NCBI RefSeq assembly: GCF_032854445.1
Contig: NC_088301.1
Location: 18,363,223-18,427,222, forward strand
Origin: Liolophura sinensis
Taxonomy: Eukaryota; Mollusca; Polyplacophora; Chitonida; Chitonidae
Length of the DNA: 64,000 nt
Direction of reading: 5' to 3'
In this document: one piece after another, positions 1 through 12,300 of the stretch
Layout of the letters: every line of letters starts with the position of its first letter
Numbering within the stretch: position 1 is the stretch's first letter
Notes under the pieces: model-generated
What the model was told of the DNA's origin: nothing
Database searches by the model: none
Seen by the model: only the letters and a program-made list of their open reading frames with translations
Translations under genes and position numbers: made by a program

Positions 1-163
1 ACTGTCCGGGATTGGTGGTCACTGGATTTCTCATATTGGATAATTCGTGGATTATATTCTAAGGCACTGTGAAATCCCTTCTCATATACGTACGTGTAGA
101 GAAAGTCAAACTGGATTTGTCCTCGTAAATGTTGGGTTTTACTCATCTGCGGGGGAAAAGGAT

Positions 164-1920
164 GGTAAATTAGCCACCCTCCTCCTCGTGGATGTTGTAC
201 CTTATACCACAGGGAGGTAAATCAGCCACCGTCCTCCTAGAGGGTGTTGTACTTTACACCGGCAGGAAGGTAAATTAGAAACCGTCCTCCTCGTGGATGT
301 TGTACCTGATACGTGCAGGAAGTTAAATTAGCCACCGACCTCCTCGTGGATGTTGTACCTTATACTTACAGGGAGGTAAATTAGCCAACGTTCGCCTCAT
401 GGATGTTGTACCTGATACCTGCCTGAAGGTAAATAAGCCACCGTCCTCCTCGTGGATGTTGTACTTTAGACCTGCAGTAAGGCAAATTAGCAACCGTCCT
501 CCTCATGGATGTTGTACCTGATACCTGCAGGAAGGTAAATTAGCCACCGTCCTCCTCGTGGATGTTGTAACTTATACCTGCGGCAAGGTAAATCAGCCAC
601 CGTCCACCTCATGGATGTTGTATCTGATACCTGCAGGAAGGTGAATTAGCCACCGTCTTCCTCGTGGATCTTGTACCTTATACCTGCAGGAAGGTAAATT
701 AGCCACCGTCCTCCTCGTGGACGTTGTACCTTATACCAGTAGGAAGGTAAATTAGCCACCATCTTCCTCATGGATGTTGTACGTTATACCTATAGGAAGG
801 TAAACTAGCCACCATCCTCCTCGTGGATGTTGTACCTGATACCTGCAGGTAGGTAAATTAGCCACCGTCCTCCTCATGGATGTTGTACTTTATACCTATA
901 GGAAAGTAAACTAGCCAACGTCCTCCTCATGGATGTTGTACTTTACACCTGCAGAAAGGTAAATTAGTCACCATCCTCCTCGTGGATGTTGTACTTTACA
1001 CCTGCAGAAAGGTAAATTAGTCACTGTCCTCCTCGTGGATGTTGTACTTTACACCTGCAGAAAGATAAATTAGTCGCCGTCCTCCTCGTGGATGTTGTAC
1101 TTCACACCTGCAGAAAGGTAAATTATCCACCGCCACCTCGTGGATGTTGTACTTTACACCTGCAGAAACGTAAATTAGCCACCGTCTTCCTCATGGATGT
1201 TGTATTTCACACCTGCAGAAAGGTAAATTAGCCACGGTCCTCCTCATGGATGTTGTACTTTACACCTGCAGAAAGGTAAACTAGCCACCATCCTCCTCAT
1301 GGATGTTGTACTTCACACCTGCAGAAAGGTAAATTGGCCACTGTCCTCCTCGGGGATGTTGTACTTCACACCTGCAGAAAGGTAAATTAGCCACTGTCCT
1401 CATGGATGTTGTACCTTATACTACGGGGAGGTAAATCAGCCACCGTCCTCCTCGTGGATGTTGTAGGCCTACCTTATACTATAGGGAGGTAAACTAGCCA
1501 CCGTCCTCCTCGTGGATGTTGTACTTTACACCTGCAGAAAGTTAAATTAGCCACTGTCCTCCTCATGGATGTTGTACTTTACACCTGCAGAAAGGTAAAT
1601 TAGCCACCGTCCTCCTCGTGGGTGTTGTACATGATACCTGCAGGAAGGTAAATTAGTCACCGTTCTCCTCATGGCTGTTGTACTTCACACTTGCAGAAAG
1701 GTAAATTATTCACCGTCCTCATCGTGGATGTTGTACCTTATACCAGTAGGAAGGTAAATTCGCCACCGCCCACCTCGTGGATGTTGTACCTGATACCTGC
1801 AGGAAGGTAAATTAGCCACCGTCCTCCTCATGGAGGTTGTACGCTATACCTGCATAAAGGTAAATTAGCCACCGTCCTCCTCATGGATGTTGTACTTAAT
1901 ACCTATATGAAGGTAAATTA
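164..1920. repeat. 53-bp minisatellite, about 33 copies
   Basis: A head-to-tail array of a roughly 53-bp unit, seen as 'ggtaaattagccaccgtcct' then 'cctcgtggatgttgtac' then 'cttatacctgcaggaa'. Units diverge by scattered substitutions and a few small indels, and one carries an extra 'ggccta' near 1466. From about 930 to 1400 most units share a 'tacacctgcagaaagg' ending and look more alike than the left half, which suggests local homogenisation. No spacers are present and no coding frame is kept. Decayed pieces of the same unit continue to about 2380. Confidence 0.95.
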
Positions 1921-2391
1921 GGTACATTTTATATAGATGCCGGGGGAAAACCACCGTCCTGCACCCGATACCAAGTACCTGTATATTGTATAGTCCTATA
2001 GGCCTATGAACCCCATGTCGGGAAAACGGGTCTGGACAGGCCTTGGGCTGTTGTATCCTTATGATATAGAATACCTTGTCTTATTCATCATCTGTCGTCG
2101 ATAGTTTGATAATTTATACCGATAATTTATAACATAACTTGTCTTAGTCATCATCTGTTGTCGATAGTTCGATAATTTGGGGAAGTACTGTAGTAAATAA
2201 AATTTAAGTTAATGGTATCAGATATACAGTGATATAATCCGTATGTCTTTTTACTGAACACAAATATGTAACTATACCCCACTACTTTGCATTTCGCGCC
2301 ATATGTATGGTCATGCGCACTGCAACGTCCTCCTGATGGATGTCCGTTCTCCTGGTGGATGTACTTCCGTTCCCCTCGAGGATGTAGGCTG
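1921..2391. other. intergenic spacer with decayed satellite edges and a 63-bp offset direct duplication
   Basis: No gene is seen. The motif 'cttgtctta(t/g)tcatcatctg' and the 20 or so bases after it occur twice, at about 2075 and 2138. At 2318-2380 there are three shortened pieces resembling the 53-bp satellite ('cgtcctcctgatggatgt' and two variants). The motif 'tgc(g/c)gggggaaaa' occurs on both outer edges of the satellite, near 148 and 1939. Confidence 0.6.
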
Positions 2392-2836
2392 GACACAGAC
2401 CCCCATTACAACTTCCGTTTTTCAGTAGGACGATTGTAGTTCTGTGTATTTTAGGGTGTCTTTATTTTCAGCCAGCCTGCCCTTTTTGGCGTACAGGTGC
2501 ATGCTTGGTATCAAAATGATGGAAATTGTCTAAGCTTTGGGCAGGTATGAGTTTTAATGGTGAAAGTTTGAAATTCTGGGCGAGAGGACACAAGGAGACA
2601 GGTGGTGATGAGGCTGCGAGTGACGTCCCCTTGGCGTTGCTAGGCACCCCTCCCAGCTGCCGGCATGGAAAGGTCCAGATTTTGACGGTCAACCTATGTC
2701 AAGATTTTTACAGCTTCTTTCTCACAGGCTGGGCCAGGTATGCACCAAAGCTTATTGGCCTCGGAATGTTTAGGACTGAGCTACAGCGCTAAACGTTAAC
2801 ATTGTCGCTTATGGAAAACTAATGGGGGTCTGTGGC
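2392..2836 (+). repeat. 445-bp dispersed segment, copy 1
   Basis: This segment matches 57577-58033 in the same orientation over almost its whole length, with many substitutions and small indels. Shared landmarks are 'gacacagacccc(c/t)attaca', 'gtccccttggcgttg', 'gacggtcaacctatgtcaag', 'ctcacaggctggg' and 'taatgggggtctg'. An open frame of 88 codons exists here (2526-2792), but the other copy has a stop and shifts in the matching frame, so I do not treat it as a gene. It lies just upstream of a candidate first exon, so it may be part of a promoter region or a mobile fragment. Confidence 0.85.
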
Positions 2837-2989
2837 CGGCTGACGAGTACTGATGGGTCAGCTTCAGAGCGCCGGAAGAGCAAGGCGACTGCTGTGGGGT
2901 CATTAGTGGGGACGAGGCCATTCTAAAATGAGGAAAGTGACATGTGACGTATTGATCAACAGGCAGCGAGCATACATTGAGCGGCCTAC

Positions 2990-3076
2990 ATAAATGCGGT
3001 CAACACATACGAAGTATTGCGAAACTTCGGATTACGAATTACAGTGGCTGATCATTTTTAGGCGAGACTGTTGAAG
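2990..3076 (+). other. candidate 5' non-coding exon of the arrestin-domain gene
   Basis: A good splice donor ('gaag|gtaagt') follows 3076, downstream of a weak TATA-like 'tacataaat' near 2988. No open frame with a start is needed here. The next supported exon on this strand is the arrestin start exon at 9228, so this could be its untranslated first exon. The link rests only on position and donor quality. RNA evidence would decide. Confidence 0.3.
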
Positions 3077-5637
3077 GTAAGTGGGTATATGTCGTTGTTT
3101 CTCATCTGATGCACACGTTTTTTAACGATGTTGTGGTGTATTTCTCTCTAAATTCATGTCTCTTTTGGACGATACAGCCGACCGTTACAATAACAACACT
3201 TGTTGAGTACGCCTAGCAGTATAAACGGTGGTGTGCCTATAACACATTGAGGTAGGCTTACATCAATCTAACCTCTCAGGTAGCGACATTCTATGCACCA
3301 GTACTGCTTCAGCTTGGTACATGAAAGTCATGTGAAGGATTGTGTGATATGTTTTAAAAAAAAAAAAATTCCTTGATGAAAATTTGAAGCTGTAGTGCTG
3401 ATAGTGATATACTGCATGTATAGTCCTGTGGCCCTTCCAAACGGACTCAGTGTGTAGTGTTACTGTGAATGTCAGTATTGTAAAATAGAAGACTGAGTCC
3501 ATTTAGGTGGACTACTGCATGTGTTCTGATGCATATATTAATATAACTGAAGAATCTTCAGTACTCACTGTACATGTTAGGCCTACATATAAGCCCTAGT
3601 TGACTATGACACATGCCATATTGATCCATGGAGGGAGAATAGATGGAGGCACAACTCGGTGCAAGCGCTCTCGAGGCTGTCGCAGGCAAATAGCCAGGAC
3701 ACATGTTTTGATAAAGATTGAAGTCAAGTTTGAGGAGGTCTGCCGACAACGCCTGTAGGTTTTGATAGTTCTGTTTGTGGTTTTTGGTTGAAATTAAACT
3801 AAATAAATGTTTTGAACATTGAGGCTGAGTGTAAACTGGCACATAAGCAGACCAACAAGACGGAGAAAGGACAGGCTGGCACCTTGATTTTGGAATCACA
3901 TGAGCAAAGCAGAAAATACACATACATGTATTGTATTAAAGTTCCTATGAAAATCATGAGAGTTGTTGATGGTTCTTTAATTGATGTCCTAAATCTTTAG
4001 GACTACATGGTTACAAATGTTGATCTATAGTTACTGAATTTAATGGGTTTATTAGCCCAGAGTTGCTGAAGATTACTCTGTATTGATCAGAATTTTTGGG
4101 AGAATTACGCGAAATAAATGCTTCTAATGTGTTGGATCAATGGAAAGCCACATTTACCACATCTTCACGGTCATTAAATCTTCCCTAGCGAAAATCAATG
4201 TCAAACGAGTGGTCCTCACAATCAACTAACCAGTCACTTCCTTGTTGTCAGATTTCTCTAATCACTACAGCCTTGTTCGTTATCGCAACTGAGCAAAATG
4301 GGGACACGGGGCTTACAGCCACAGTGGGTGTAGTGTCCGAAAATGCACTTATATTGTGAATTTGTGCGGTTGTCGTGGATCGTTTTTGGTTCGGCAAGAC
4401 TCAGAACAGACTAGTCGATAAGGGGGACCACTCGGTTGATATCGATTGATATCATTGTTTTATTTATTACCATCCATTATGAAGTTCTGTTTTTAACACT
4501 GAGAGAGAAAATTAAAAAATTGAACGCTATGTGCAGGTTCTTTTGGACAGCAGGAGTTATGTTAATTTAACTTCCAAGGGCTATGCTGGAGATTGTTGCA
4601 AAAAATAAGTCGGCCATGTAGCAATAATCTAGTGGTATTTTGCTCTTATTTTAGGTTTAGATTAACCTCAACCTTGTCTGTGCACATGTCACAGTTCAAA
4701 ATCGTTGATAAAGTTTCTTCAGTTTATGAAACAGGTTGCATCATTTTAGAAACAATTCCAGTTTTTGAATGGCTTTAAGAACTGACAATTCATTGTGTGA
4801 AAGAATATTGATTTTTAGCTCAAAATATTTTGTCATCCCAGACATACATGTATGTTTTCATTAAAAGCTCAGAAAATTGAACTGTATTTTCTTAATTCCA
4901 TTTTGACATCTACCACAGTGATCAACTACACAACTGCGCACAATGAGGAGTTTCCTTAAAGGGGTATTGTAACTTTTGTTAGACCGCGTTAGACCTGGTA
5001 TACAGGGCATTATGTACATGTATGTTACTATATAGTAGCATAGGATATGTTCCAGTGTTGTCTACCCCTCTTAGTTGTAGGCTGTGTGCAAATATACATA
5101 TTAAATAGAGATGACCTTTCAAACAACATAAAGTGTGTCACGCAACACACCGGCGGGTGCGCTAACCTCCCCATATAATATTAGTTCAGGCTATTTATTT
5201 TTACAAATAAAAGAATTTGAGTTTGTTAGATTGCTAGATTTGTTTATTTTTTATATATAAAGGTGAATTATCAAAATGTATTTCAACGATAAAAATGTGT
5301 TCCTTTGAACAGTATTTACATATCGCATTTATTTTTTTGCCTTTTTGGATCTTTTACACCCAGACGCCACAAAGTGGAAAAAGAAACATTTGTTTCGTGA
5401 TGTTTCAATCTGAGGTCATGCAGTTGTCTGATGTCATAATACATGTACAGTTAACTTTTCACATTCCTACCTCACACAAAAACAGACATAACCTCACACA
5501 TACGTTGCAGCGTCACACATTCGACACATAAGTATCTAGGAATATGCTAAAAAAGACTTCACTCTGTCATACGTAATACTGGGAAGAAGAGTACACTGAC
5601 GTACTTGACATCCACGTGTTGATTTAGAGGGAATCTT
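3077..5637. other. non-coding stretch, no gene recognised
   Basis: AT-rich sequence with short chance open frames on both strands, none with recognisable protein similarity or splice-flanked structure. It holds an A-run at 3357-3368. If the exon ending at 3076 is real, this is part of intron 1 of the arrestin-domain gene. Confidence 0.5.
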
Positions 5638-5803
5638 ATGTGCTACAGTGTGTGCTACATTTATGTGCTACAGTGTGTGCTACATTTATGTGCCACATTG
5701 TGTGCTACATTTATGTGCTACACTGTGTGCTACATTTATGTGCTACACTGTGTGCTACATTTATGTGCTACACTGTGTGCTACATTTATGTGCTACATGT
5801 ATG
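5638..5803. repeat. 25-bp minisatellite, about 6.5 copies
   Basis: Direct tandem repetition of 'atgtgctaca(g/c)tgtgtgctac' followed by 'attt'. The period is 25, so successive units shift frame. The short open frame through it (Cys/Tyr/His-rich) is produced by the repeat. Confidence 0.9.
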
Positions 5804-6045
5804 GCTCTCTGTGAATTCATTTAATAGTGTCCACAATTATTGTGAACTCGGTGTGCTTGCTCCCAAAAAAATTCTATCCTGTGATTGTGTACTGTACTGT
5901 AACTTAATATTTTAAATTGAGTACAGCATAAGAAACACCAGTGAAATAAATAAATAATACTTCAACGTACACGAACATTATTGAGCTTAAACATTGAAGC
6001 CACTTAAATATGGGGCCCTGAAAGTATGAACTATAATTGTTAATT

Positions 6046-6262
6046 TATTTATTTATTTGATTGGTGTTTTAGTTTTACGCAGTACTCAAGAATATTTCAC
6101 TTATACGGCAGCAGCCATTGGCAGGTAGCTGGAAGACTTTCCCATGTAGGACTGGAACCCAGAATGACCTGGAGTTGAATTCACTGTGACCGCATGGTTG
6201 AGGGGCTCCTGAGTCATTGCGCTGCGCTAGTGTGATAACCCTAGCACCGGAAGCCCCGATCA
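6046..6262 (-). mobile_element. SINE copy (tRNA-derived, mollusc-type), internally deleted
   Basis: Read on the minus strand it has the family order: a tRNA-like head ('gcgcagcgcaatgactcag'), a B-box-like region, the 'ggaaagtcttcc' middle, and the tail 'gtgaaatattcttgagtac' ending in an AAT-rich tract. The middle segment ('ggtttcctcccaccataatg' in better copies) is deleted. Confidence 0.8.
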
Positions 6263-6679
6263 ACTCCGATCAACTCCAGGTGCATGTTACATGTACATAG
6301 ACACATGTGATTCTCGTTGTTGGATTGGTAATTAAACTCACAGTTTGGAATACAGTCCTGTGTTTCATAGGTTAACCTGGCTTTGAATTACATGCACCCG
6401 GGAACATTGAAATACCTCTTTATGGGCCATTGACTTCTAATGATTGAAGGGTCTGTATGTAACGTGTCTTTTGAAATACTGTTCAGGGATATCGTACCTG
6501 TTGGAAATGTGACGTTAAACTGGAAAAATAAAGACACAGATTATATACAAAAGGTGACCACGCCGGTGACTAACTGTTATGGCATCTGCTTTGAAGTCGG
6601 GTGACCTGGATCGGACCTGGGTTGGGTTATGCCACAGATTTTAAAAGTGGTACCTGTTGCTGCCTCACTTGGCTCTCAT

Positions 6680-6895
6680 CACTGAGAGGTTAGAGCAAGG
6701 AAACGTGACTGGTCGTCCAGGTGTCATTATGATGTGACTGGGTGGGGTGTCATGTCTGGTGTCTTCGGCATGATGCTTCGGTGCCGGCAGCATGAGCTTC
6801 CCCTGCGACAAGAAGACACAGTATATGTACACACCTTATGACTCCTCATCATCATATGACTGATAAATTGTTAAGTATGAAAATTAAACCCCAAG
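6680..6895 (-). mobile_element. second SINE-like repeat family, diverged copy
   Basis: On the minus strand the start reads 'gcttggggtttaattttcat' then 'acttaacaatttatcagtca', matching the common start of copies at 13306, 39090, 53653 and 57240. The middle includes a 'gcatcatgccgaagacacc' stretch. No coding capacity. Confidence 0.6.
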
Positions 6896-6899
6896 CATT

Positions 6900-8340
6900 C
6901 ATTCATTGATCATGCTACATATATTGTTTTGGATGTTGTTAGTAGGGGAATCGGGTATTGGAAGACATTAAAACTTTACACAAGATGATATTCTTGGGGG
7001 AAATATAGAGATTCATTTAGTAGATATTGCAGGGGAAATGATGAAGGATAATTATGTTGTGAAATGGGTACTCTAAATTATTATTAAAAAAAAATAAAAA
7101 CAATATATTTTTATTGGAAACCGTAAGTCACTTTTCTGAAATGACATACATATCCCTGGGGATGTGTTACACAGGAGCTAGAGATCATCCATGGAATGCA
7201 GGCTATTTTTAAATGTGAGATATTTAATGTAGGCTACCAGGACGACAACGATAGGTCTTGATGCAATTTATGCAGGAAGATAAAGTAATCTTTCGACATG
7301 AATAAATATTTTTGTGGGAAACTACCACAATTTTACTAGAACTAAAAAAAAAGTTGTGTATATACTGTATGTGTTTCTGAACAAAATAGACGAATAGAAG
7401 AAAAGAAAGGAAAAAAAAAAGAAAATATGATTGCCTCTAATCATGTCATTGGCATAATTTTCACAGGTAAGATTGGATCACCTTGGCTTTGTGAGAAAGT
7501 ATACAGTAGAATAAATTCAAGAACATGCCAATCCTGAAAGCTACTGCCCATTTTTAAGGCGGGTTTGTCTCCATATAGAGTAATATAATTAGAATACAGT
7601 GGTGATAACATTTTCACGGCTTCCACGTGCCTTTACTTTTGATATGTTCTGCTCTCTGTTTGCATGTCCTGAAAGCCTGGCACTTTTATGTCTGTGTAGC
7701 TCTATTTCAACACTGCAGTTAGAAGATCATGCTGGGAAGGACACAAAGCATAACACAGGGGAACATAAGGCTGTGAGGTGGAGATCAGGATGTTCATAGC
7801 TGCTGAAGGGAAATATCATTGAGGGTAGTGACTGTAGGGTGTGGGTGAAGGAAGACCTTAATCTCTATAAAGCTCACCCATTGACATGTACTTTTAACTT
7901 TTAATAATTTTATGTAACTTATTCCCCAGAGAGAAATTTGGGCAGTGGGTTTCTGCATGTTGGAATAGCTTTTTTAAATAATTACCAGTACATGTGTGTG
8001 TCCTTACCTCTTACTGTAGGTGTCAGGTGTTAATCTACGTCATGGTGAAAGCAATCCTGGCAAGATATCTGCTAACAGAATCAGATGTTTAGGCTTATAA
8101 ATCTGCTGAAGACTGATGCAGTTTGAATGTGCTTTTGAGCCTGAATACTCGGACTTTCTGCATTCACAGGTATTATTGTGCTGAGAACATTTTGACTGTA
8201 TCTTAAGTTTGACTGTGAAGAAAATATTCAGACTGTGATTATGAACTGAACTATTGGACTACATGTGCCTTGATTATTAATGATTTTATGAAACACTAAG
8301 TCCGAGTAGAATTGAGCTGAACACTGGAACTAGTCCATGT
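6900..8340. other. non-coding stretch grading into the 34-bp repeat
   Basis: No gene recognised. From about 8160 onward, diverged pieces of the following 34-bp repeat appear ('gaactgaactattggact', 'gagctgaacactggaact'), which looks like the decayed edge of the array. Confidence 0.5.
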
Positions 8341-8410
8341 ATGCATTTTAGCACTGAACACTTGGACAAGCTGACCACAGTTGTGAACTACTTGTAGTCA
8401 TTAGCACTAG

Positions 8411-9166
8411 TACATGTGACTGAGTACAACTGTGAGCTGAACACTTGGACTGTGGAAGTACATCTGTGAGCTGAACACTTGGACTGTGGAAGTACAACTG
8501 TGAGCTGAACACTTGAACTGTGGAAGTACAACTGTGAGCTGAACACTTGGACTGTGGAAGTACATCTGTGAGCTGAACACTTGGACTGTGGAAGTACAAC
8601 TATGAGCTGAACACTTGGACTGTGGAAGTACAACTGTGAGCTGAACACTTGGACTGTGGAAGTACAACTGTGAGCTGAACACTTGAACTGTGGAAGTACA
8701 ACTGTGAGCTGAACACTTGGACTGTGGAAGTACATCTGTGAGCTGAACACTTGGACTGTGGAAGTACAACTGTGAGCTGAACACTTAAACTGTGGAAGTA
8801 CAACTGTGAGCTGAACACTTGAACTGTGGAAGTACATCTGTGAGCTGAACACTTGGACTGTGGAAGTACAACTGTGAGCTGAACACTTGGACTGTGGAAG
8901 TACAACTGTGAGCTGAACACTTGGACTGTGGAAGTACAACTGTGAGCTGAACACTTGAACTGTGGAAGTACAACTGTGAGCTGAACACTTGGACTGTGGA
9001 AGTACATCTGTGAGCTGAACACTTGGACTGTGGAAGTACAACTGTGAGCTGAACACTTGGACTGTGGAAGTACAACTGTGAGCTGAACACTTGAACTGTG
9101 GAAGTACAACTGTGAGCTGAACACTTGGACTGTGGAAGTACATCTGTGAGCTGAACACTTGGATTT
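8411..9166. repeat. 34-bp minisatellite, about 22 copies, directly 5' of the arrestin start exon
   Basis: Tandem units of 'gtgagctgaacacttggact' plus 'gtggaagtacaact'. Variants alternate ('acaactgt'/'acatctgt', 'ttggact'/'ttgaact') and suggest a higher-order pattern. The unit has no stop on the minus strand and 34 is not a multiple of 3, so the array gives overlapping minus-strand open frames in all three phases (up to 388 codons). These are artefacts of the repeat. The last unit ends about 60 bp before the start codon at 9228. Confidence 0.95.
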
Positions 9167-9227
9167 TATGACTACAGTTGTGAGCTGAACAGTTAAACAA
9201 GGAGATTACATCAAAAAGCTCAGCAGG

Positions 9228-9345
9228 ATGGGAAAGCTGAACCACTTCTTGATTTTCCTGAACAACCCTCAGGCGGTATATTTTTGTGGACAGGTGATAG
9301 AGGGCTACGTTAGCGTTGACCTCAAGGAGCCCATGAAGATGAGAG
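9228..9345 (+). CDS. arrestin gene, coding exon 1 (start codon)
   Basis: ATG at 9228 follows 'cagcagg'. The exon encodes residues 1-39 plus one base of codon 40 and ends at donor 'gag|gtaag'. The start is chosen because the family begins within a few residues of a 'GKL..F.I.L.NPQ..Y..G' motif, present here right after the Met. No strong polypyrimidine tract precedes the ATG, so the 5' end of this exon, and whether the 34-bp repeat is in the UTR, is unclear. Confidence 0.9.
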
Positions 9346-12300
9346 GTAAGAGAAATGCCTGCATATGTTCCTCCACACAAGTATGCTAAACAACAATAAA
9401 AGGAATAATAAATATACATGTACAGCTGACAAGCCATTCCATGTGATTTGCTGTGTAGTAAAATGATTTTAAGCAACAAACCATTCAGATTTGGCATTAT
9501 TGCCCAGGCAAACCATTCCCATGTGACATTTTTGCCTGGACAAACCATTCCCATGTGGCATTATTGCCTGGACAAACTTCCGATCTGGCATTATTGCCCA
9601 GAGGAACCATACCCATCTGGCATTATTGCCCAGACAAACCATTCCCATGTGGCATTACTGCCAGCACAAATGATATACATGTGGCATTATTGCCCGGACA
9701 AATGTTACCCGTGTGACATTATTGCCCAGACAAACCATACCCGTGTGGCATTATTGCCCAGACAAACCATACCCGTGTGGCATTATTGCCCAGACAAACC
9801 ATACCCGTGTGGCATTATTGCCCGAACAAACCATTCCGATCTGGCATTATTGCTCAGACAAACCATTCCGATCTGGCATTATTGCCCAGACGAACCATAC
9901 CCATCTGGCATTATTGCCTGGACAAACCATTCCCATCCATGATTATTGCCCAGACAAAAAAATTCCATTGTGATATTATTGCCCGATAGGAGAGTGATTT
10001 TAAGTGACAAGCCATGCGCTGTACAAATGTTGTACCTGTAGATTTGGCCTAGGTGTGTTCAGTTATCACTAAGCCGGCTCTTTTAGTTATTGATGGCAGT
10101 ATCTGGGTTGTACATGTACATGTATTATTGTTAATGTACAGAGGATTTGGTTCTCTCTCGATGTCGGTTGTGGAGTCTTAGATGGTTGATGGCCATTCTC
10201 ACACACGTCAGAAAGTTTATCAGTTACTTGCCATAGGCTAGTGGTTTACCATTGAAAGTTTAGTTTCACATAATACTGATTGCCATCGTTTTATGTGAAA
10301 AGTTCTTGAGTATGGCCTTGAACAAGTAAAAATAATATCAAATAAAAAAATGTGGCATACATGTACATGTGCATGTGAAGTAGAAATCAGCAGGTGGTTG
10401 CCATTACATTCATACATGTTTACAGATTGCCAGTTTGGCGTAAAGCCACAAGGATGCTATATGTACATGTATGTTAAGGCATGTTGCTTGTCATGAGGAT
10501 TTTGTTCGGCACTGTCTTATTTCTCCGCTGATCCAAACCCCAGGATTTCTCTTAAGACCTATAATGTAATGAGAGTTTATAATTTTCAAGCCAGGGATGC
10601 TCTAAGCTCAAAAACAGTTACAGTGTTGATCATCCAATGAGAATCATCTTTAAGTCTGGATTACTTTATGATGGTAAAAGCTTTTATGGACAGCTGCTAT
10701 TCATTGAAGGTTTGGAAGACAAAACCCAGACTGTTCTTGAGGCGTGTCAAGCTTGGAAAATCAAAGACTACATAAGGACTTATTGGCTGTACTTCGTTGA
10801 ATAGCTAGCAAATAACAATTCACATATAGTCCAGCATGGTTAATGATATTGAAGAATAATGCTTCACTTCTCCCTGTTGTGCATCTCATTAGCTGAGTAA
10901 ATGTACATGCGGTACTGATCTGCAAAGCAATGTGTCCTGCAAAGAGATTTCCATCCTCATATTGTCTGTAATTCCATGAACAAAGTAAAGAGACTCAAAG
11001 AAGAGACTTCCTTGTGCAGTATTTAAGATCAAACAGCTTTTTGTTCTCTTGAGTCGCCATAAATTCATGTGTGTGCAGATTGTCGCCGTGGTAACCATAT
11101 GGATTTGTATGAACAATGGAGATAATAAACAGTGGAGAAAGTCAACCGAATTATATGTACTTGTGCATAAAACGCTTGTGTCCTGCTTCAGATTTCTATC
11201 GACAGATCTCGTTCATCATTCACTAAGTGAATTAATATCATGTATCTCATGATGCTGAATTATACTGTGTGACAAACTTTACATGTACAAGCTTCTTTCC
11301 TGAACTTCTTCAATTCAGGTTCAAAGCTACATGTATACACGTACATGTCTTGTTGTATACGTGTATGTATACAGGATTATCCAGGTTTGTGAAAGGTTTT
11401 AGTGATGGTTGGACCAAAGTGTGCAAACAAATGAAACACTTCTAAACTCCACTGGGATATACATGTATTTTATACATGTACAGTAAATGAGTTGAAATTT
11501 TTGCACATTTTGATGATTCTGAAAATACTTCTGATCTTACATGTATGAAGGCACATTGACTTTGTGGTTTGTCTGGAAGGTAGAGTGATATACCACTGAA
11601 AAAAGCAGTGGTCTAGCACCAAAAGAATATTTTATGACATGTATTTGCCTGTGAATGCAATTTTGGGCAAAATTTTAGGTCTTTTATGTCACTTTATGTA
11701 ATGTAATAAGATTATTGACTCTGGTAGCAGACTGCCCTGTCAGATCAGTCCTGTGCACACGTTGGTGACCTGCCTTCTGCTGTGATTGTCGTTGGAGATG
11801 GGATATTGTGCAGATAGGATGATATAGCAGTGCATTTGTCTGTGTGTGAGTTAAGACTGATTTGAAAACTGAGACTTGGATACACTCTGAGATCGCTCGG
11901 CCATGTGCCAAGCTTTGCTTCCAGTCTTAAAACTTCTCTGAATCGTTAAATGTGTAATTTTACGCAATGTCCACAACATAATTTGTTCAGAACGATGGTA
12001 ATTCAAATGTTAATATTCACATAGTCGGCCTACATGTTCATGTATTTTTCTGCCAGGAGTGTTGTTGGATTCTTCTGGGCAGAGCCTTTTTCTTCCACCA
12101 TAATGCTGGCTGCTGTTGTTGAAATAAAATATTCTTGAGTGCATGTTAAACAATTTAACACCAATCAAATCATTTCATACTTTGCTGCCATTCTGATTAG
12201 ATTTTTCACAAATGATCATTGCATGATGGCCAAACTATTCATGTATTTGTTCAGAGTACTGGTAGCTAAAATGTTACATTAACATTTGTACATGCATTGA

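Noticed and set aside
164-1920. CRISPR-like regular repetition
   Set aside because: Units are directly adjacent with no unique spacers, the context is eukaryotic, and there are no cas genes. It is an ordinary minisatellite.
2526-2792. 88-codon open frame as a gene
   Set aside because: The second genomic copy at 57.7 kb has a stop and length changes in the matching frame, and no similarity is recognised.
8388-9554. 388-codon minus-strand open frame with 34-residue repeats
   Set aside because: It arises from a stop-free 34-bp satellite read through three frames, and it overlaps the well supported arrestin start exon on the other strand.
9448-9942. 164-codon plus-strand open frame with 'IPVWHYCPDKPYP' repeats
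   Set aside because: Product of the 32-bp intronic satellite. Three overlapping frames are equally repetitive.
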